NCBI GenBank assembly: GCA_001692895.1
Contig: KV748177.1
Location: 1,550,001 to 1,614,000 of the forward strand
Reading direction: 5' to 3'
From: Cenococcum geophilum 1.58
Lineage: Eukaryota; Ascomycota; Dothideomycetes; Gloniales; Gloniaceae
DNA: 64,000 nt
Below, piece after piece: positions 47,876-61,200 of the stretch; position 1 is the first letter of the stretch, and every line of letters starts with the position of its first letter. Both the position numbers and the translations under genes were made by a program. The notes beneath the pieces were generated by a model. That model had not been told where the DNA came from, did not search any database, and saw only the letters and a program-made list of their open reading frames with translations.

Positions 47876-49673
47876 GTATTAGACGTGCTTTAAAAACCTA
47901 TTAATAAATATAAGGACCGAATTATATATTTATCCTTTCCCATCTTTTAAATGCGGGAGATCTGTAATAAAGTCTATAGCGTAATATTACTATAGCTTAC
48001 TAGCGGGGGGACTAATTTAAGTAAACTCTATAACTTGTGCCTACGGATCTTATATACTTAATACTTCTTATAATAGTTAATATACTCCTTTACTTTCTAA
48101 TTAAGCTTTAGCCAATAGTATTTACGCTAAAGTAATTCTACTATCTTAGCTTAACTATAGTGACCGCTTAGAGGATTATTATAATTCTTTATAAGAATCT
48201 TTTATTATAGATTTGCTTCTTATAGTACCTAAACCTTACTACCTCTATATAGTAGGCCTATTAAGTCTAGTTCCTAATAGTGGCGCCTAGTAGCTTCCTT
48301 TTTATTATATTTCCGGTTTACTTCCGCATTAAAGATAGTATAGAAAGCGTCTCTCCGTTACATCTTATAAATAAAATCTATTAACCTTTTAGATAATTCT
48401 TAAGTAAAAGCTATTTTGTTTTATACTACTTTAAGTATAAGACTAGATAGTACTATAGATCTTAATGCGTATATATTAGGAAGGCCACTATAAGGTTAAA
48501 GTCTTTTAGTTATTATAGGGCTCCGAGTTCTAATTACTTTATAGCTTTACTATTAGTTTAAAGGGATAGCTTAGTAATCAGAGGTAGTATATTACTAGGT
48601 TCTAAGAATATATTAGGNANNTCCTATTTAGGTATATTTAGACCCTTATTAGTAACGGACTGGGTACTAGCTAAAATATTAATAAAAACTAATAGGGTTT
48701 ATATAGAGCTATAGGTACTTAAGCATCTTATACCTAGAGCTTGTTCTATAATATAGGGAGTAAAATATCTATTATCTATTTTCCTTCTCCCATTTTAAAG
48801 TCTTTAGTATAGTCTAGCCGTTATAACGGTTTATTAGCAAGGTTATTTTTCCCTAGCTTATATTTAATCTTAAAATTAAATTATATAAGCTCCTTTATAG
48901 TTATAAAGTAGTATAGATTATAATAATCTAAGAGTATACAAGTAGTATAGCTCGCGTGCTTAAGGTAGTATCGCTACTATTTAAAGCAGTTAACTATAGC
49001 TAGCAGTTCCTTATCGTGGGTATAATACCTAACTTTAAGCCCCTAGAATTTTCTACTATAGAATACTACTAGTTTTTAGTAGAGCTAGGTAGTATCCAGA
49101 TACCTATTAGGTTATAGTAGAATACTAATAAAGATAAAAATTAATATATTAGTAACTATTATTAGTAGCTAATTTAAGTTAAAATGCCGTAGTAATAAAG
49201 CTTTTATAAACTTTATATTTAGTTTTTAAAGGGCCTTTTAAACCTTTCTGGGCCATAACTATAGTTTATACTATTTAGTTAGTCCCTTTTTAGTTTTCTT
49301 TCTTACCGCCTTTAAGCTTTTTACTTTTTAGGTTAGGTCTTAGAAAGCTTCCGTAATATAGTTAAATAAACATTAGGTAATATCCGAGTAGTTATAAATA
49401 AAGCGCCTATAGAAATTGGTAAAGCTTAGAAATACTTAAATATCCTAGTAGCTCTCTAGCTCTAACTACTCCTAAATTATCTATACCTATACTAGGTTTA
49501 TAACTATATCTATAGGCGTTATAATATAACCCAGGAACTCGACCTGCTTAGTATTAAAGATATACTTTAACGCCTTAGCGTAGAGGCTCTAATTATCTAA
49601 ACGTTTTAGCACTTCGCGGACGTATTACTCGTGCTAATTCTTATCTTCTAAGTAGATTAGGATGTTATTTAGA

Positions 49674-49688
49674 TAAATAATATATATA
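49674..49688. repeat. Target duplication of the 1-kb insert, left copy
   Basis: TAAATAATATATATA, identical to 50703-50717. Removing the insert and one copy restores the Gyp-D RT frame (G-I-Y-I-I-Y-L-N-N) exactly. Confidence 0.88.
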
Positions 49689-50702
49689 GTAGTAGTTCTT
49701 TAATTAACGTCTGATACGGATCCTATCTAGGCCTACGTAGACTACTCCGTTACAGGGGGAAAACTTATATATTTACAGGAAGAAAACCCTACAGTTGGGT
49801 TGGGGGAGGAAAAACCCTATAAGCCACCTCAGTAGGATAAAAAACCCCGATTTGCTATGTCTGTCCGTAGCAGCGGCCCTACGGGTCTACGGCTACGTCC
49901 TGTCCTCCTTGGATGTTTTGAACTCCTTAGGAACCACTGCTTCCTTCTCTAGCTTATCCTAAGCTAGGGTTTACTACGTCCTAGCCAGGCCTTGCCGATC
50001 GATCGCCGTGTCTTATTATCATTTCCTATATTTTAACTGTCCCCTATATGCTATATCTTGCTAACCATTACCATATACGCCATGCCTTCCCCCCCCTAAG
50101 GTCTATTAAAGGCGTAAGGGGGATTTATTTATAAACTACTATTATACCAAAAGGCGAGTGGGATGTGTATGTGTATGCCTGGGTATCTTTTATACCTAGG
50201 CCCTAGTTGCTAGGCCCTCGCCAAGGGTTACCACTCCTTAAGAGGAGACAGGAAAACTGTACGGTATTATCTAGGCTGCCAGGTAGTATTCGATAGTTAA
50301 TGGCGAGTGACTGTATGCTCCGCGGGCGATCGCCCTGGGGGTTAGGAGGGGCCGTATACTTGCTCGTTGCTCGTTCGCAATCACTTATTCGTTAATATAA
50401 GGTCATTAATGCTTTTAATTAAGGGTTGGGGGACGTTAGATTCTGTATGTATCTGTAAGGATTATATAGGGTTAGAATAGGAGAATATAGCAGTAGTCTA
50501 CTAAGAAGGGGGTACCGTTAGTAGTGGTTTTTGAGATCTTACCATCCCATGTAAAAACTTTTCACTACCCCCCATAACGTTTCAACAACCACCAGGTCCT
50601 ACCCGCAGCTATACAACGTCTCTGCGTTGGCTCTACTGAGTCCGAAGACTAGTAGGTTTGTAGGCCTCACTACGTATAGGTGCAGAGTCCGATTTCGAGG
50701 AC
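49689..50702. mobile_element. 1,014-bp insert of unknown type with low RIP damage
   Basis: It sits inside the Gyp-D reverse transcriptase between two exact 15-bp repeats. It is richer in GC and keeps CpA and TpG (50581-50640: CA 6, TG 3, TA 4). No reading frame over about 60 codons with a recognisable motif is seen on either strand. It has no terminal inverted repeats, no LTR pair and no poly-A or TAA tail. Noted inside are TGTGTATGTGTATG (about 50164), a 12-bp palindrome GGGCGATCGCCC (50324-50335), a TATA-like TATAAAAG on the minus strand (about 50185) and a GTCCGATTTCGAGGAC hairpin at its right end. The 15-bp duplication resembles that of the LINE, so a SINE, LINE-mobilised RNA copy or processed transcript is possible. 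Confidence 0.6.
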
Positions 50703-50717
50703 TAAATAATATATATA
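50703..50717. repeat. Target duplication of the 1-kb insert, right copy
   Basis: Exact repeat of 49674-49688. It encodes part of Gyp-D RT on the minus strand. Confidence 0.88.
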
Positions 50718-52840
50718 CCGTTAACTAGTCCCCCTAAGGCTCTATAAATATATAATTAGAATATTATAGGCGCATTAGCTAGCCCAAAAGGTATTACTAG
50801 ATACTTAAAGTGGCCGTATTAGGTCTTAAAAGCGATCTTTTACTTATCCCCTTCTTTAATATAGAGCCTATAATAGGCGTCTTATAGATCTAACTTTATA
50901 AAGATCTTCACCCTAGATAGTTAATCTAGCGTTTTACTAACTAGTAGTAGTAGGTAACGGTTCTTAATTATAATCTTATTAAGACTATAATAGTCTATAT
51001 ATAGCCTTATAGTTCTACTTAGTTTTAGAATAAAGAGAATTAGCGCGCCTATTAGCGACTTACTAGGCTAGATATATCCCTTTTTTTAGTAAACTATTAA
51101 GGTACTCTTATAGGATCTTAAGCTCTTTATAAGAGAGGTTATAAATAAAAGGTTTTAATAGTTATTTACCTTCTTTTAGATTAATTATATAATCGTATTC
51201 CGAGTTCTATAGTAGGACTTTAGCTTATCTACCTAAGAATACCTTTAGTAAGCCCCTTAGGCCTAATAGAATATTTAATAAATTAGGGTTGCGTTTATCC
51301 TTTATATTATTATTAGGTAGGCCCTTAAGCTCCCTTAAAATACTTATAGGCAGCGTCGCGCAATATGGTAGTTACTTATATATAGTTGCTACCGTACGTT
51401 ATACCGTTTTATATAGTAGCCAATAAAGGGTAGGAAATTCTTTAATACAATGTTTAAGGTATTTAAGTATATTTTTTATATATTGCTTAATCCAAAGTAA
51501 CCTATAATAGTTAAAGTATCTTATAAAATCCTTAAGATCGCCGCTTTCCTATAATGTCTTCGCGACCTATTTAGTAGTTCCCTATAGGGTCTATATTACG
51601 GAGGGGCTATTACCTATACTAAGCTTTATACCTATCTTGCTATTAAATAGAGGTTAGACTTAATACTCCTTTAGGTATAAAGTATATACTATTTTACCTA
51701 GAGCTATATCCTCTAGAATATCTTTTAAGCTTATTAGTAATATACGCCCTTCTAATTCTTTATCGTTTTACTATTTAAAGGCTCCTGTCTTAAAGTATGT
51801 CTTAAAATCTACTTTTATAAGCTATGGGTATCTAAAAATAAGGTTATAATCTATAAAGTTAGCCGCCTAAAAGGGTTACGGGCCGACTACTTTAGTGCGG
51901 TTATATATATTAGCCACTAATACTATAAGCTTATAGACACTATATAGTTTGATCTAATACTTATCTAGGAAGCCTATAATAGTTTTCCGTTACCTTTATA
52001 ATAGAATAAGTTTATACTCTTTTACTAAATTATATCGTATAAGATTAATTTTAGCGCCGCTATTATATAGTGCTTAGAACTATTATACCTCCCCTATAGG
52101 GAGTACCGTTTCTAGCTTAATAGTAATATAAAAAGTCTCTCCTTCTATATCTTACCCTAGTTATAGTTAGGAAAGGTCTATAGCTAGGGCTTTTCTTTTT
52201 TTTAATTATTAGTGCAGTTATTACCCTATTTATTTTTCTAATAATATCTACCTCTAAAGTTTTCTCTTAACTTTTTAGAGTATTCTTATAAAGGTACCAG
52301 ATAGGCATCGGGTTAGCCTTTAAAGTCTTTCCCGTTACTTAAGGCTCCTAACTTTAACCCTTTTAAAGTTCTTTTTAAGAACGGCTTCTTTAAAGGTTAG
52401 GTTTACCCTATATTACTATTAGAGTACCTATACTTTTAGTAACCCCCTAGCTTTCTATTGGAAGAGGTTAAGTTCTTTACTATATCTTTAGCGTTTAGAA
52501 CTGCTCGTTTAAAATACGTATATATAGTAATCCGCAATAAGGCTCCTATATACTTTATTTTATTATAAATTACTAGCTTAATTCTAGCCTAAATAAACCT
52601 AATCTTTTCCTTCTTATAGATACTACTGTTTTTATTTTTAAAGGGCTCTAAATCTATCTATTAAGTGTAAGTTTCCATAAAGTTTATAAACTAGTGGAAG
52701 TTATAGTAGTTAAGCTATATCCTATTCTAGAATAGCTCTATATTATTATATTATACAATATATAGATCTTAAGTCTATTTCTTTACGAAGGTTTATAGTT
52801 ATAGCTATATAGTAATTTACTCTTTATTAAGCTAATTAAG

Positions 52841-54148
52841 TGTAATCTAGTTTAGTAATCGGTCTTTAATTTTCCTAATAATCTAGTATATACGCTCTTT
52901 GGTATTATCTTATATTATTAGCATCTTAAAGAAGTTATCTACTTTATAAACCTAATCGTCTAGCTACTAGGCGTTAGGTCTATAGTAGAGTTTTAAACTA
53001 CTAAAGGCCTTAGCTAGTCAGTCTATATTCTTTTTTTATTTATAGCGTAGATGCCTCTTTAAGTCTTTTATACCTTTTTAGGTAGGTACTAAGTAGCTTT
53101 TAAGAAGCCCTTAGCCTTATCTAGGTTATAAAAGATTTTATCTAGCCTAGATTAAGCTTTACTAGATTTAAACCTACCCCTAAAGGTTTTTAATATATTT
53201 ATTAGTAACTCCTTTCTATATAGCTTTTAAGAGCCTTATAGTAGCTTTTTAATATCTATTTTAAAAATAATTAGTTTAGGACTTTTAACTTTCTAACTTT
53301 AGCCTTAGGAAAGCTCCGGCTATAGAGGTAGTATTAGTACTAGTAGCTAGTATAGATTTCCTAATAAGGCTTAGGTCTTAAGTTAGTAGTTAGGTTAAAT
53401 TATTTAAAGGGGTAAGCCCGCTTAGCTTATAAGCAGTTTATATACTACTACTATACTAATTATAGGCTTGTAGTCTTCTAGGAGGGTTTTAATTAGTTTC
53501 CTAGTTAAACGTATTAGTATATTCCTCTAGCATTTTTAGCTTAAGGGAAGGTCTTAAAGTCGCCTTTAGCGCTTAATCTTTTAATTAGCCTAAGTAGGGC
53601 TAGAGGGGCTCTAGTTACTTTTTAGTAGCGTTATAATTATTATAAAGGGTATCTACGTTTTCCTTAGTAGTAACTATAGGTATATAAGAGTCTTTAAGCT
53701 CCTAGAGCATTTAGGTATTAGGGCTTATTTAGCCGTCTTACCTAAAGGGTTATATTATCGCAAACTCTCGCTATTAGAGGGACCTTTTTACCTTAGCATA
53801 ATGGCTTTCTATAAGGTGCCCGTAGAGTTTCTATTTAGGTTACTATAAGATTTTAAAGGAGGACAGTAGTTATAAATAATCTAGTCCTTAAAGCCGACTA
53901 CCTTTCTAAAAAGGAGTAGGAAGAATTTAAATATAAGGGGACTTTATAAATAGGGGGCTATAAGAACACAATTATAGAATAGAATAAATTAGTAAAAGAG
54001 ATAAATCCTTAAGGAGGTAAGACCTTAGGGATTATAAAGACTATATACTATAGGTATATGCCTTTAGTATATAACCGGCGACTATTTAAGGGGCGTCCGG
54101 GGGTTGTCCTAAGGGCAACCTAAGGTATCCGCAATAATATCCCTTATA
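52841..54148 (-). repeat. Gyp-D right (5') LTR, intact
   Basis: 1,308 bp, plus strand TGTAATCTAGTTTAG to ATCCCTTATA. Long for a fungal gypsy LTR. Colinear with the left LTR pieces, which is what proves that A1 and A2 are insertions. It has a single copy of the block duplicated in the left LTR. Confidence 0.87.
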
Positions 54149-54344
54149 CTACCTTAGAAGAATTTATATATATAACTATAGCGCTATAATATAGTAGTTA
54201 TATATAGAGTATTATATATAGTATATATTAGGTAAAATATAAGTAGATAGTTATATAGCTATAAGGTATAGATAACCTAGGGGTAACCTAAAAATATAGA
54301 AATATAGGAACGCGTATAATATACTAATATACTAATATACTAAG
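54149..54344. other. AT-rich spacer between Gyp-D and Gyp-A A4
   Basis: Low-complexity TATATA-rich sequence (about 54160-54230), ending with ATACTAATATACTAATATACTAAG. No gene or known element was seen. It is either original flank of Gyp-D or an unrecognised fragment. Confidence 0.6.
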
Positions 54345-54767
54345 TATTACGGACCTTATATTAGCAGTAGTACAACTACTAAAAAGAGATATAAATGGGT
54401 TAATTAAGATAGTATGGAAGGCGCTAAAACCAATTAAGCTATAGGATAAGGGGTAACTAAGTTATATAACTAGTTATGTTATAAGTTTAGAATATAGGAT
54501 TTATAAAGTCCGTCGGAACGTTATATACTTAAATTATTTAATATATTAATATACTAAACCTTTACTATAGGAAGGAGTTATATATTTAAGAATTACAGTC
54601 TCTACCTAAATAGTTCTCTTCTTTGTAGTAAATCTTAGAATATAATTAGAGTTAATTTATTAGGCAACTACTTTACTAGTTATTATTACGTTATTAACTT
54701 CTTATTTACCTATATACCTAGCCTATTAATAAGTCTACCGTAGTTCCTACTATAAGGCTTTGTTATA
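54345..54767 (+). repeat. Gyp-A A4 5' LTR (divergent)
   Basis: About 423 bp from TATTACGGACC to GGCTTTGTTATA. The right half (54580-54767) clearly matches the Gyp-A LTR, for example TAGGCAACTACTTTACTAGTTATTATTACG. The left half is much more diverged. It is followed by a leader (54768-54809) like that of A1 and A2, leading into gag, so it is the 5' LTR of A4 rather than a solo LTR. It is the oldest-looking Gyp-A LTR here. Confidence 0.75.
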
Positions 54768-54809
54768 TATTTACTATCTAGTTATAGTATTAATAAAATT
54801 AAACAATAT

Positions 54810-55235
54810 TGTAACGGAACCTTGTAGCAGGAACTACAATGGGTTCTATTAATGGGCTAGGTATATAGGAAGTGTAAAGATAGTAAATAATAACGTAATA
54901 ACAACTGGTAGAGTGGTTGCCTAACAGATTAACTCTAATTATATTCTAAGAATTACTATAAGAAAGGAACTATCTAGGTAGAGACTAAGGGTCCTTAAAT
55001 ACACAACTATACTCCTATGAAATCCTTCTTATACGTAATGTATGTCTTATATATAAGGTACATAAGTTCCTCTTATTTCTCTCGTTTAATACGTAGCATG
55101 TTATATAACCTCGGTTACTATTCCTCGTTATATAGTTCTACCGGTTTTATCCTAGACCGTACCTATATTAACCAACTAGCTTCTTCTAACTCCTCTCCTA
55201 GTAGTTATAGCATTATACTTAAAGCATCTGTAATA
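54810..55235 (-). repeat. Gyp-A A3 3' LTR
   Basis: 426 bp, plus strand TGTAACGGAACCTTGTAGC to GCATCTGTAATA. Confidence 0.94.
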
Positions 55236-55250
55236 CTATCTCCCTCCTCT

Positions 55251-58200
55251 CTATTTTCGTCCTTAAAGATACCTAATATCTCTAAGTCGTTTACTAGAGG
55301 TATAATATCCGTCTAATTAATTTAGTTAATATCTTTACTTATTATACCTAAAGCAATTTCTTCTTTACACGCCCAACGTCGTGCCCGCACTATTACTGTG
55401 ATATTATCTCTTAGTAAAATTATGCCGTCTCCGTGTTCTCGTTATATAAGAGAGGGGTTAGTTTATATTATATTGGTAAGTCCTTCTTTACGATAACTGT
55501 TCTCTTGCTTAGAGTACACTAAAGCGAATATTTGTTCGTCCTATGACGTTCGCTCTACCTTTAATGCTAAATATACGCGACCTATTACTCTTAATAGTCG
55601 TCTAGTCCCCTAATTAATTTGTCTTAGGGTTTTATATTTAATCTGCTGCTATGCGGCTAGATAGTAAACTGTTTTAAGCCCTTACTAAGTTAGAACGTTC
55701 TCGTAATACGGAATAGAAAGCCCTAAATACTTACATTGCGGCGTCTACTTAGTTGCTTCGCCTTAAGAAGGTTTATAAGAAGGTTTGTTTTAAGGAGTAG
55801 AAACTTATAGAATAAGGTCTATAGGAACTAGGTAATAAGAGAACTAACTCTCCTCCTATAGTAAAGAAAACAACTTTAAGTAGTTCGGCAGTTGCTCTTC
55901 CTAGGTCCCCCTTAGGTAACTTATTCTTTAATAATCCTTTTTTATTAATATTGCCTAACCTATTTTCTTCTAATACTCCTATACCTTTCCTATAGCGTTC
56001 TTTAAATTCTCTAGTAGCTCCTAGGTAGTCTTAATGTAGCCTATCTACTTAACCTTATACTATATCTTATTATTAATATCCTTATAACTAATAATCTTTA
56101 AAACTTGCTATTTATCTTCTTTCTGCCCTCTATATATGTCTGCCTCGTAGACTAGTGGCTTAATATTTCTATATACTAGCTCTAGCATCGCGATATGCTA
56201 TATAGGGTAGATCTTTATTCTGGCTAGTAGGTTTAACTTAAATGTAACTAGTGAAATCCTTTATATAATTTTAAAAGGTCCTAGTTTAACATAGTCTAAC
56301 TTCTTACTTAGTTGTTAACTTTTAAAAATTTTGTATAGTAGCTACACTTTATCTTCCTCCTTAAGATCTAGTCCCTTAGATCTCTTAGCATTATAGTACT
56401 TTTTTATTCTTCGCTGTACTGCCTTAGCTGTTTCCGTAAGGTTTATATAAAGATTTATTAAAGTCTTTATTCTCTGCTTAGCTTTACTACTTATTTTCTT
56501 TACTTAATATAGCGATAACGATGTTCTTAGCTTATATCCGTAATTCACCTTAAATAGTAATATACCCATTCCTTCTTATAGTGTTATATTGTATGCAAAC
56601 TATATAATTAGTAATAGTAATACCTAATTATTCTATGCGTAATTAATATAATGCCTTAGATACTGCTTTAGTATCTAGTTTAGTCTTTCCGTTTAACCGT
56701 CTATCTACGGATAATATGCGGTGGAAGTTATTACTTAAACTTCTTATTCCGCTAAGAATACCTCCTAGAATACTGCTATAAATCTTAAATCTCTATCTAA
56801 TATAATTTTACTTAGTACTCCATGTCTTGCAAACACTTCTTTAATATAGATTCTAGCAATATCTTCTACTAAGATTTCTTCTATATAGGCTATAAAGTAT
56901 CCCCACTTTATAAGCTTATCTACTATTACTAAAATCGCGTTATAATCTTGTCCGGTAATAGGATCTCTTAACTTTAGTAACTTAATAATAAAGTCCTATA
57001 ATATAACCTCCTATAGTCTTTTTAGTGTTTTAATAGGTTATAGCCCTCTATATGGCTTATACCTCGTTAGTTTATTCCTTTAGCAATTTAAATACTCTTT
57101 AGTGACCCTTCTAGCTATCCTTTAGATTCCGTTAATAATATATTCCTCCTNGAGTCTTAACACTAAGCCCGTGGCTCTATTATGTTCTTAAGTTAGTCCC
57201 TTATAGAAGTTCTCTATAAACTACTCTGCTATGCTTCTTAGAATATACTTTACTACTTAATTTTTGTATATATCTGACTGTAGATCTTCTAGCTATACTT
57301 CTAGAATTCTTTATACCTAAAAGCTTTCTAGTGTTTTATAGACTTTTCCTAACTTATCCTTTTAAGTTACTATAATTTTTAGATAATTGTACCTAATTAG
57401 TCTATCTATATCTTTTTGCAGTAAAGCCCCTAATGGCTTATTATTATTTTGTAGTTTAGCCTTTTAACTTAATATATCGGCTTACGTATTATCTGTACCC
57501 TTAGTATACTAAATTTTAAAATGGTATTCTATAAGTATCTCTGCCCATCTAACCTGTCTTTAGTTAAATTCCTTTATTATTAGGAATCCTATTAAGTTCT
57601 TATAATCCATTTTAACTATAAATAGTTTCTTTATGCCTTATAAGAATACTCTCTATTTCTTTAGTGCTGTAACTATACCTAATAACTCCTTATTATAGAT
57701 GTTATAGTTTAACTCTAGTGGTGTTATCTTCCGACTATAGTATGCTACTAGATGCTATTTATCTGGATGCTTTTATATAAAATATGCTCCTAGTGTAAAG
57801 TCTAATATATCTATTTCTATAACCGTCTCTAGTCCTAGTTAATAGATCTTAAGAACTGGCTCTTGGGTAAATAACTCTTTAACTTTCTTAAAGAGTTCTC
57901 GCTGTTCCTTTCCCTATACCTATAGTTCTTCTTTCTTTATTAATTATATAAATGGTTTAATATCCTTTAACCATTACGCTATAAACCTTCTATAGTAATT
58001 GTAAAACCCTAGAAACGATCTTAACTGCGTAATATTCTCTAGTTCTTACTAATTTACTATAGCCTTAATCTTTTTTAGATCTATACTAAGTTGGCCTAGT
58101 TTAATAATAAATCTAACAAAATTGGTCTTCCTAGTAAAGAATTTGCATTTCTTAATCGCTACTAGTATTTATTCTTCCTATAGTCTCTTTAAGACCCATT

Positions 58201-61200
58201 TAATGTATTCTCTATATTCTTCCTTATTTATTAAGTAGATAATAATATTATTAAGGTATACTATAATAAATTCATCTAAATATTCTCCTAATATATTGTT
58301 AATACGCTTTTAAAACATTGCTAGTATATTTATAAGCCCGAATTGCATAACTAATGGTTTATATAGTCCTTCCTTTAACCTAAAGGCTGCCTTTTATTTG
58401 TTGCCTTCCTTAATCCTAATCTAATGGTACGCCTATCTTAGATCTATCTTTATAAAGATTTGCGCATTGCCTATCCTATCTTAGATCTCGCTAATTAAGG
58501 GTAAAGGATACTTATCCTTCCTGGTAATACTGTTTAACTATCTATAGTTAATATATAGCCTTAATTTACTATTCTTTTTTAGTATAAATAGTACTAGATA
58601 ACCCGCTAATGACTATAATGGTCTAATATATCCCTTTTATAAGTTCTCTTAGATAAACTCTTTTAATGCTCTACCTTCTTCCTTAGTAAGCTTGTAGATT
58701 AGAAAGAACCTTAGACTTATTTCTGGTTCTAATTCTATTTTATAGTCTTACGCTATATACTTTAATAGCTTTTTGCTCTTGGGTAACTATAGTTTCTTAC
58801 TATATTTATAGTATCTTCTTAGTATATAGCTTAGCCCTTTTTCCGTTTCTTTGTAGGTCGCTCCTATTTAGTACTATACTAACTTAGTTTATTGTTGCAT
58901 TTTACGGCGTTAAGTATTTCTAATATCGACCTAACCTATAACCTAATTAATCTTTGGATTATATTCTTGTAACTAAGGCATTCCTAATACTGCCTTATTA
59001 TTCCCTAATAGTAATATATTAAAAGACATCTCGATTTATCTTCCTTTAATAGTTAGCTAAATAGGTCCTGTTTTAAGATTAATAATGCCTCCTCTATAGG
59101 CTATCGGATCTCTTAAAATCGTCACTAATAGGTAAGAACACTCCTTCTATCTATGTAATAACCCCATTCTTTTAACTACTGCTAGTAAGATATGGTTTCT
59201 TATCGCTCTACTATCTATTAATGCCTTAAACTATTAATCTTGCTATTTAACTTATAAATTTAGGTGTTGTCCTTAAATTCCTTTAAGGGTTTAAGGCTCT
59301 ACCACTGGCTTACTCTAGTCCCGTGGGCCTCTACTTTTCCCAACTGCTAGCTGCTAGATCCTATTTGTACTTAGTTTAACTTAGGCTAATACTTAGTTTG
59401 TTTTTTGTCTTTAATATGCTATAGACAGGTGCTCTTTAGATATTCCTACTATTATCGTCTATCTAGGCATTCTTCCGTAAGGAATCTTCCTGGTTAAAGT
59501 ATTAAGTCCCCTTATTCTTAAACTTCTATTAGGTACTAACTATGCATATACTTAGCATCTTAATATTTCGCCTCGTCTATTATCTAATACATCCTTATTA
59601 GATACTTTTAATTCTTATCTTTTAGTGCTCTATATATGTTATACGTATTATCTATATATGCTATCCACAATAGTATGTAATATACTTAATGTCTTGGGTT
59701 AACTCTTGGCTTGTCTTCGTTCTAAAGTTTAAACCTTTCTTGTATTAATCTGAGTGTTATAACTTTGTTCGCAGGTATTAAGATACGCCTCTTACTTTTT
59801 TAGTCCTCTAATTGCTCCTTTAGATCCTTTAACGTTATAATTAAGGCTCCCTTAATATAAGTTATAGCCTTCTCTATAATTAGGTAGTCTTAGATAACTT
59901 TCTTGTCTAACTATATATAGAAATCTTCCCACTTATTATTATGTCGTTGCCTATACTACTTTTAGTACAGCTACTTAAGTATATACGGCTCATCCGTAAG
60001 GAAATATCTTCTTATTACTACGTCGTAATAGCCTTTAGTATGTCGTTCCTTAAACCTAGTAGGAATCCCTAGATCCTCTTCTTATTCTAGTTTAGTAAGC
60101 TACTTAGCTCTTAGTGTGCCTGCTCTAGGCCTATTAGTAATCCTTTATATTAGCGCTCTGTCCCTTATACGTCCTAATATACTAAATCTCTTATCTAGTT
60201 TCTGTTCTTGCTATAAGGTAATTCTTGCCCTAAATTCCTCTATGGTTTCCTTTACGTCGCGTCTTATAAGTAGATCCTTAAAGTCTTCGTACTTCTTAAT
60301 CTTGGTATTAACTTTTTAATCTTTAGGCTAAATACTGTGTTCCCCTAGTAAGTCTTCTAGGTCTATATATCTGTCTCCTAGTCTAATTACTGTTTACGCT
60401 ACAAATTCTCTAATCTATAAAGAAGCCCCTTGCTTCTTGCTTATAGGTGTTCTGATTCGCACTCTAAATTCTTAACCCCTTAGATTCTTTAATCCCGAGC
60501 TTGCTTCTAACTTAAGCTTAGCTCTAGCCTTAGTCCAACTAGGCTTTACTAGTGTCCTCGTCTTGTCTTAAAAGTCCTAGATCTTACTTATCTCATCTTA
60601 AGAATCTTATGCCGTTAGGAATTCTTATCCCAAGCTCATTCGTATATCTTTAAACTAAGCTACTACTCTGCTCTATTGGTTTCTGTCTATTATAGGTCTT
60701 TAAGCTTGCCTTATCTCGTCTTAAGAATCTTAGTTGTCTCTTATCTTATCGTAAGAATCTTAAGCCTTTGGCCTTTTGCCTTTATTAAGTAGTGAGCTAG
60801 CACTAGCAGTCGTCTGCTTGCTTAATTGTCCTTAAATATTACTCCTTCCGTCTTATAAAGCGATGGACGCCGTATCCAACGGTGTTATAATACCCGTTAC
60901 TAAACCTTACTCTATGGCGGTCTCAGTCTCTACTTCTATTGCGTTATTAAGGTTTAGATACCCCTAGTTGGTTCCTTTACTATCCTTATCACTATTAATT
61001 AATAAGTACTCTAACTCTATTATTATTGTTGCTAATTATTGTCCGCACGTTACTATAATATCTTAATTTAGCTTATAGAGTCGATCTTATTCTTTATCTA
61101 ACTCTTTAGTTCCTCTAAGTCCTTTTAACTCTAGCTCTTATAGCCAATAGCTTGCACTATACTTAGCGTCTTTATAAATTTAGCATATATTGTTATAATA

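Larger units (their letters stand above)
47881..52800 (-). pseudogene. Gyp-D gag-pol relic, N-terminal part
   Basis: Minus strand, right to left. The gag/protease region (about 52800-51300) is poorly readable. RT is recognised by RYPLPLI-like sequence and ARIFTKIDL (about 50890-50990) and FGLANAP (about 50790). Its catalytic strand GIYIIYLNNILIY (canonical YLDD, both D to N) is split by the 1-kb insert, with YLNN at 49651-49680. RNase H lies between about 48850 and 49500. The integrase zinc domain at about 48040-48160 reads HYS.AKIVELL.RKYYW and YINYYKKY. The core starts AIDFITDLPHLKDG at about 47940-47990 and is cut by Cop-1 at 47880. N positions occur near 48618. Confidence 0.84.
14981..54148 (-). 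mobile_element. Gyp-D: old chromodomain Ty3/gypsy that hosts the nested cluster
   Basis: Two copies of a 1.3-kb LTR frame a minus-strand pol with RT, RNase H region, integrase and chromodomain. The left LTR lies in pieces (14981-16436, 24361-24369, 38280-38296) because A1 and A2 inserted in it. The right LTR is 52841-54148. The interior is interrupted by Cop-1 and by a 1-kb insert. Removing all insertions leaves about 7.3 kb of internal sequence. LTR ends read TGTAA...TTA(C/T)A on the plus strand and a run of 11 C next to the left LTR is the minus-strand polypurine tract. The outer target duplication cannot be tested because the extreme left end is missing. Confidence 0.82.

Noticed and set aside
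49960-50000. Telomere-like AACCCT in the 1-kb insert
   Set aside because: Only isolated single matches at about 49785 and 49815, no tandem array.
50625-50660. CTGAGTCCGAAG, a hammerhead-ribozyme-like core
   Set aside because: The full CUGAUGA...GAAA core and three stems cannot be drawn.
50580-50702. Possible tRNA-derived SINE promoter in the 1-kb insert
   Set aside because: A-box-like TGGCTCTACTGAG and B-box-like CTCGAAATC are weak and in inconsistent orientation; no tRNA fold.
54345-54767. Solo LTR
   Set aside because: It lacks a matching 5-bp duplication and is followed by a Gyp-A leader and, after A3, by gag, so it is the 5' LTR of A4.
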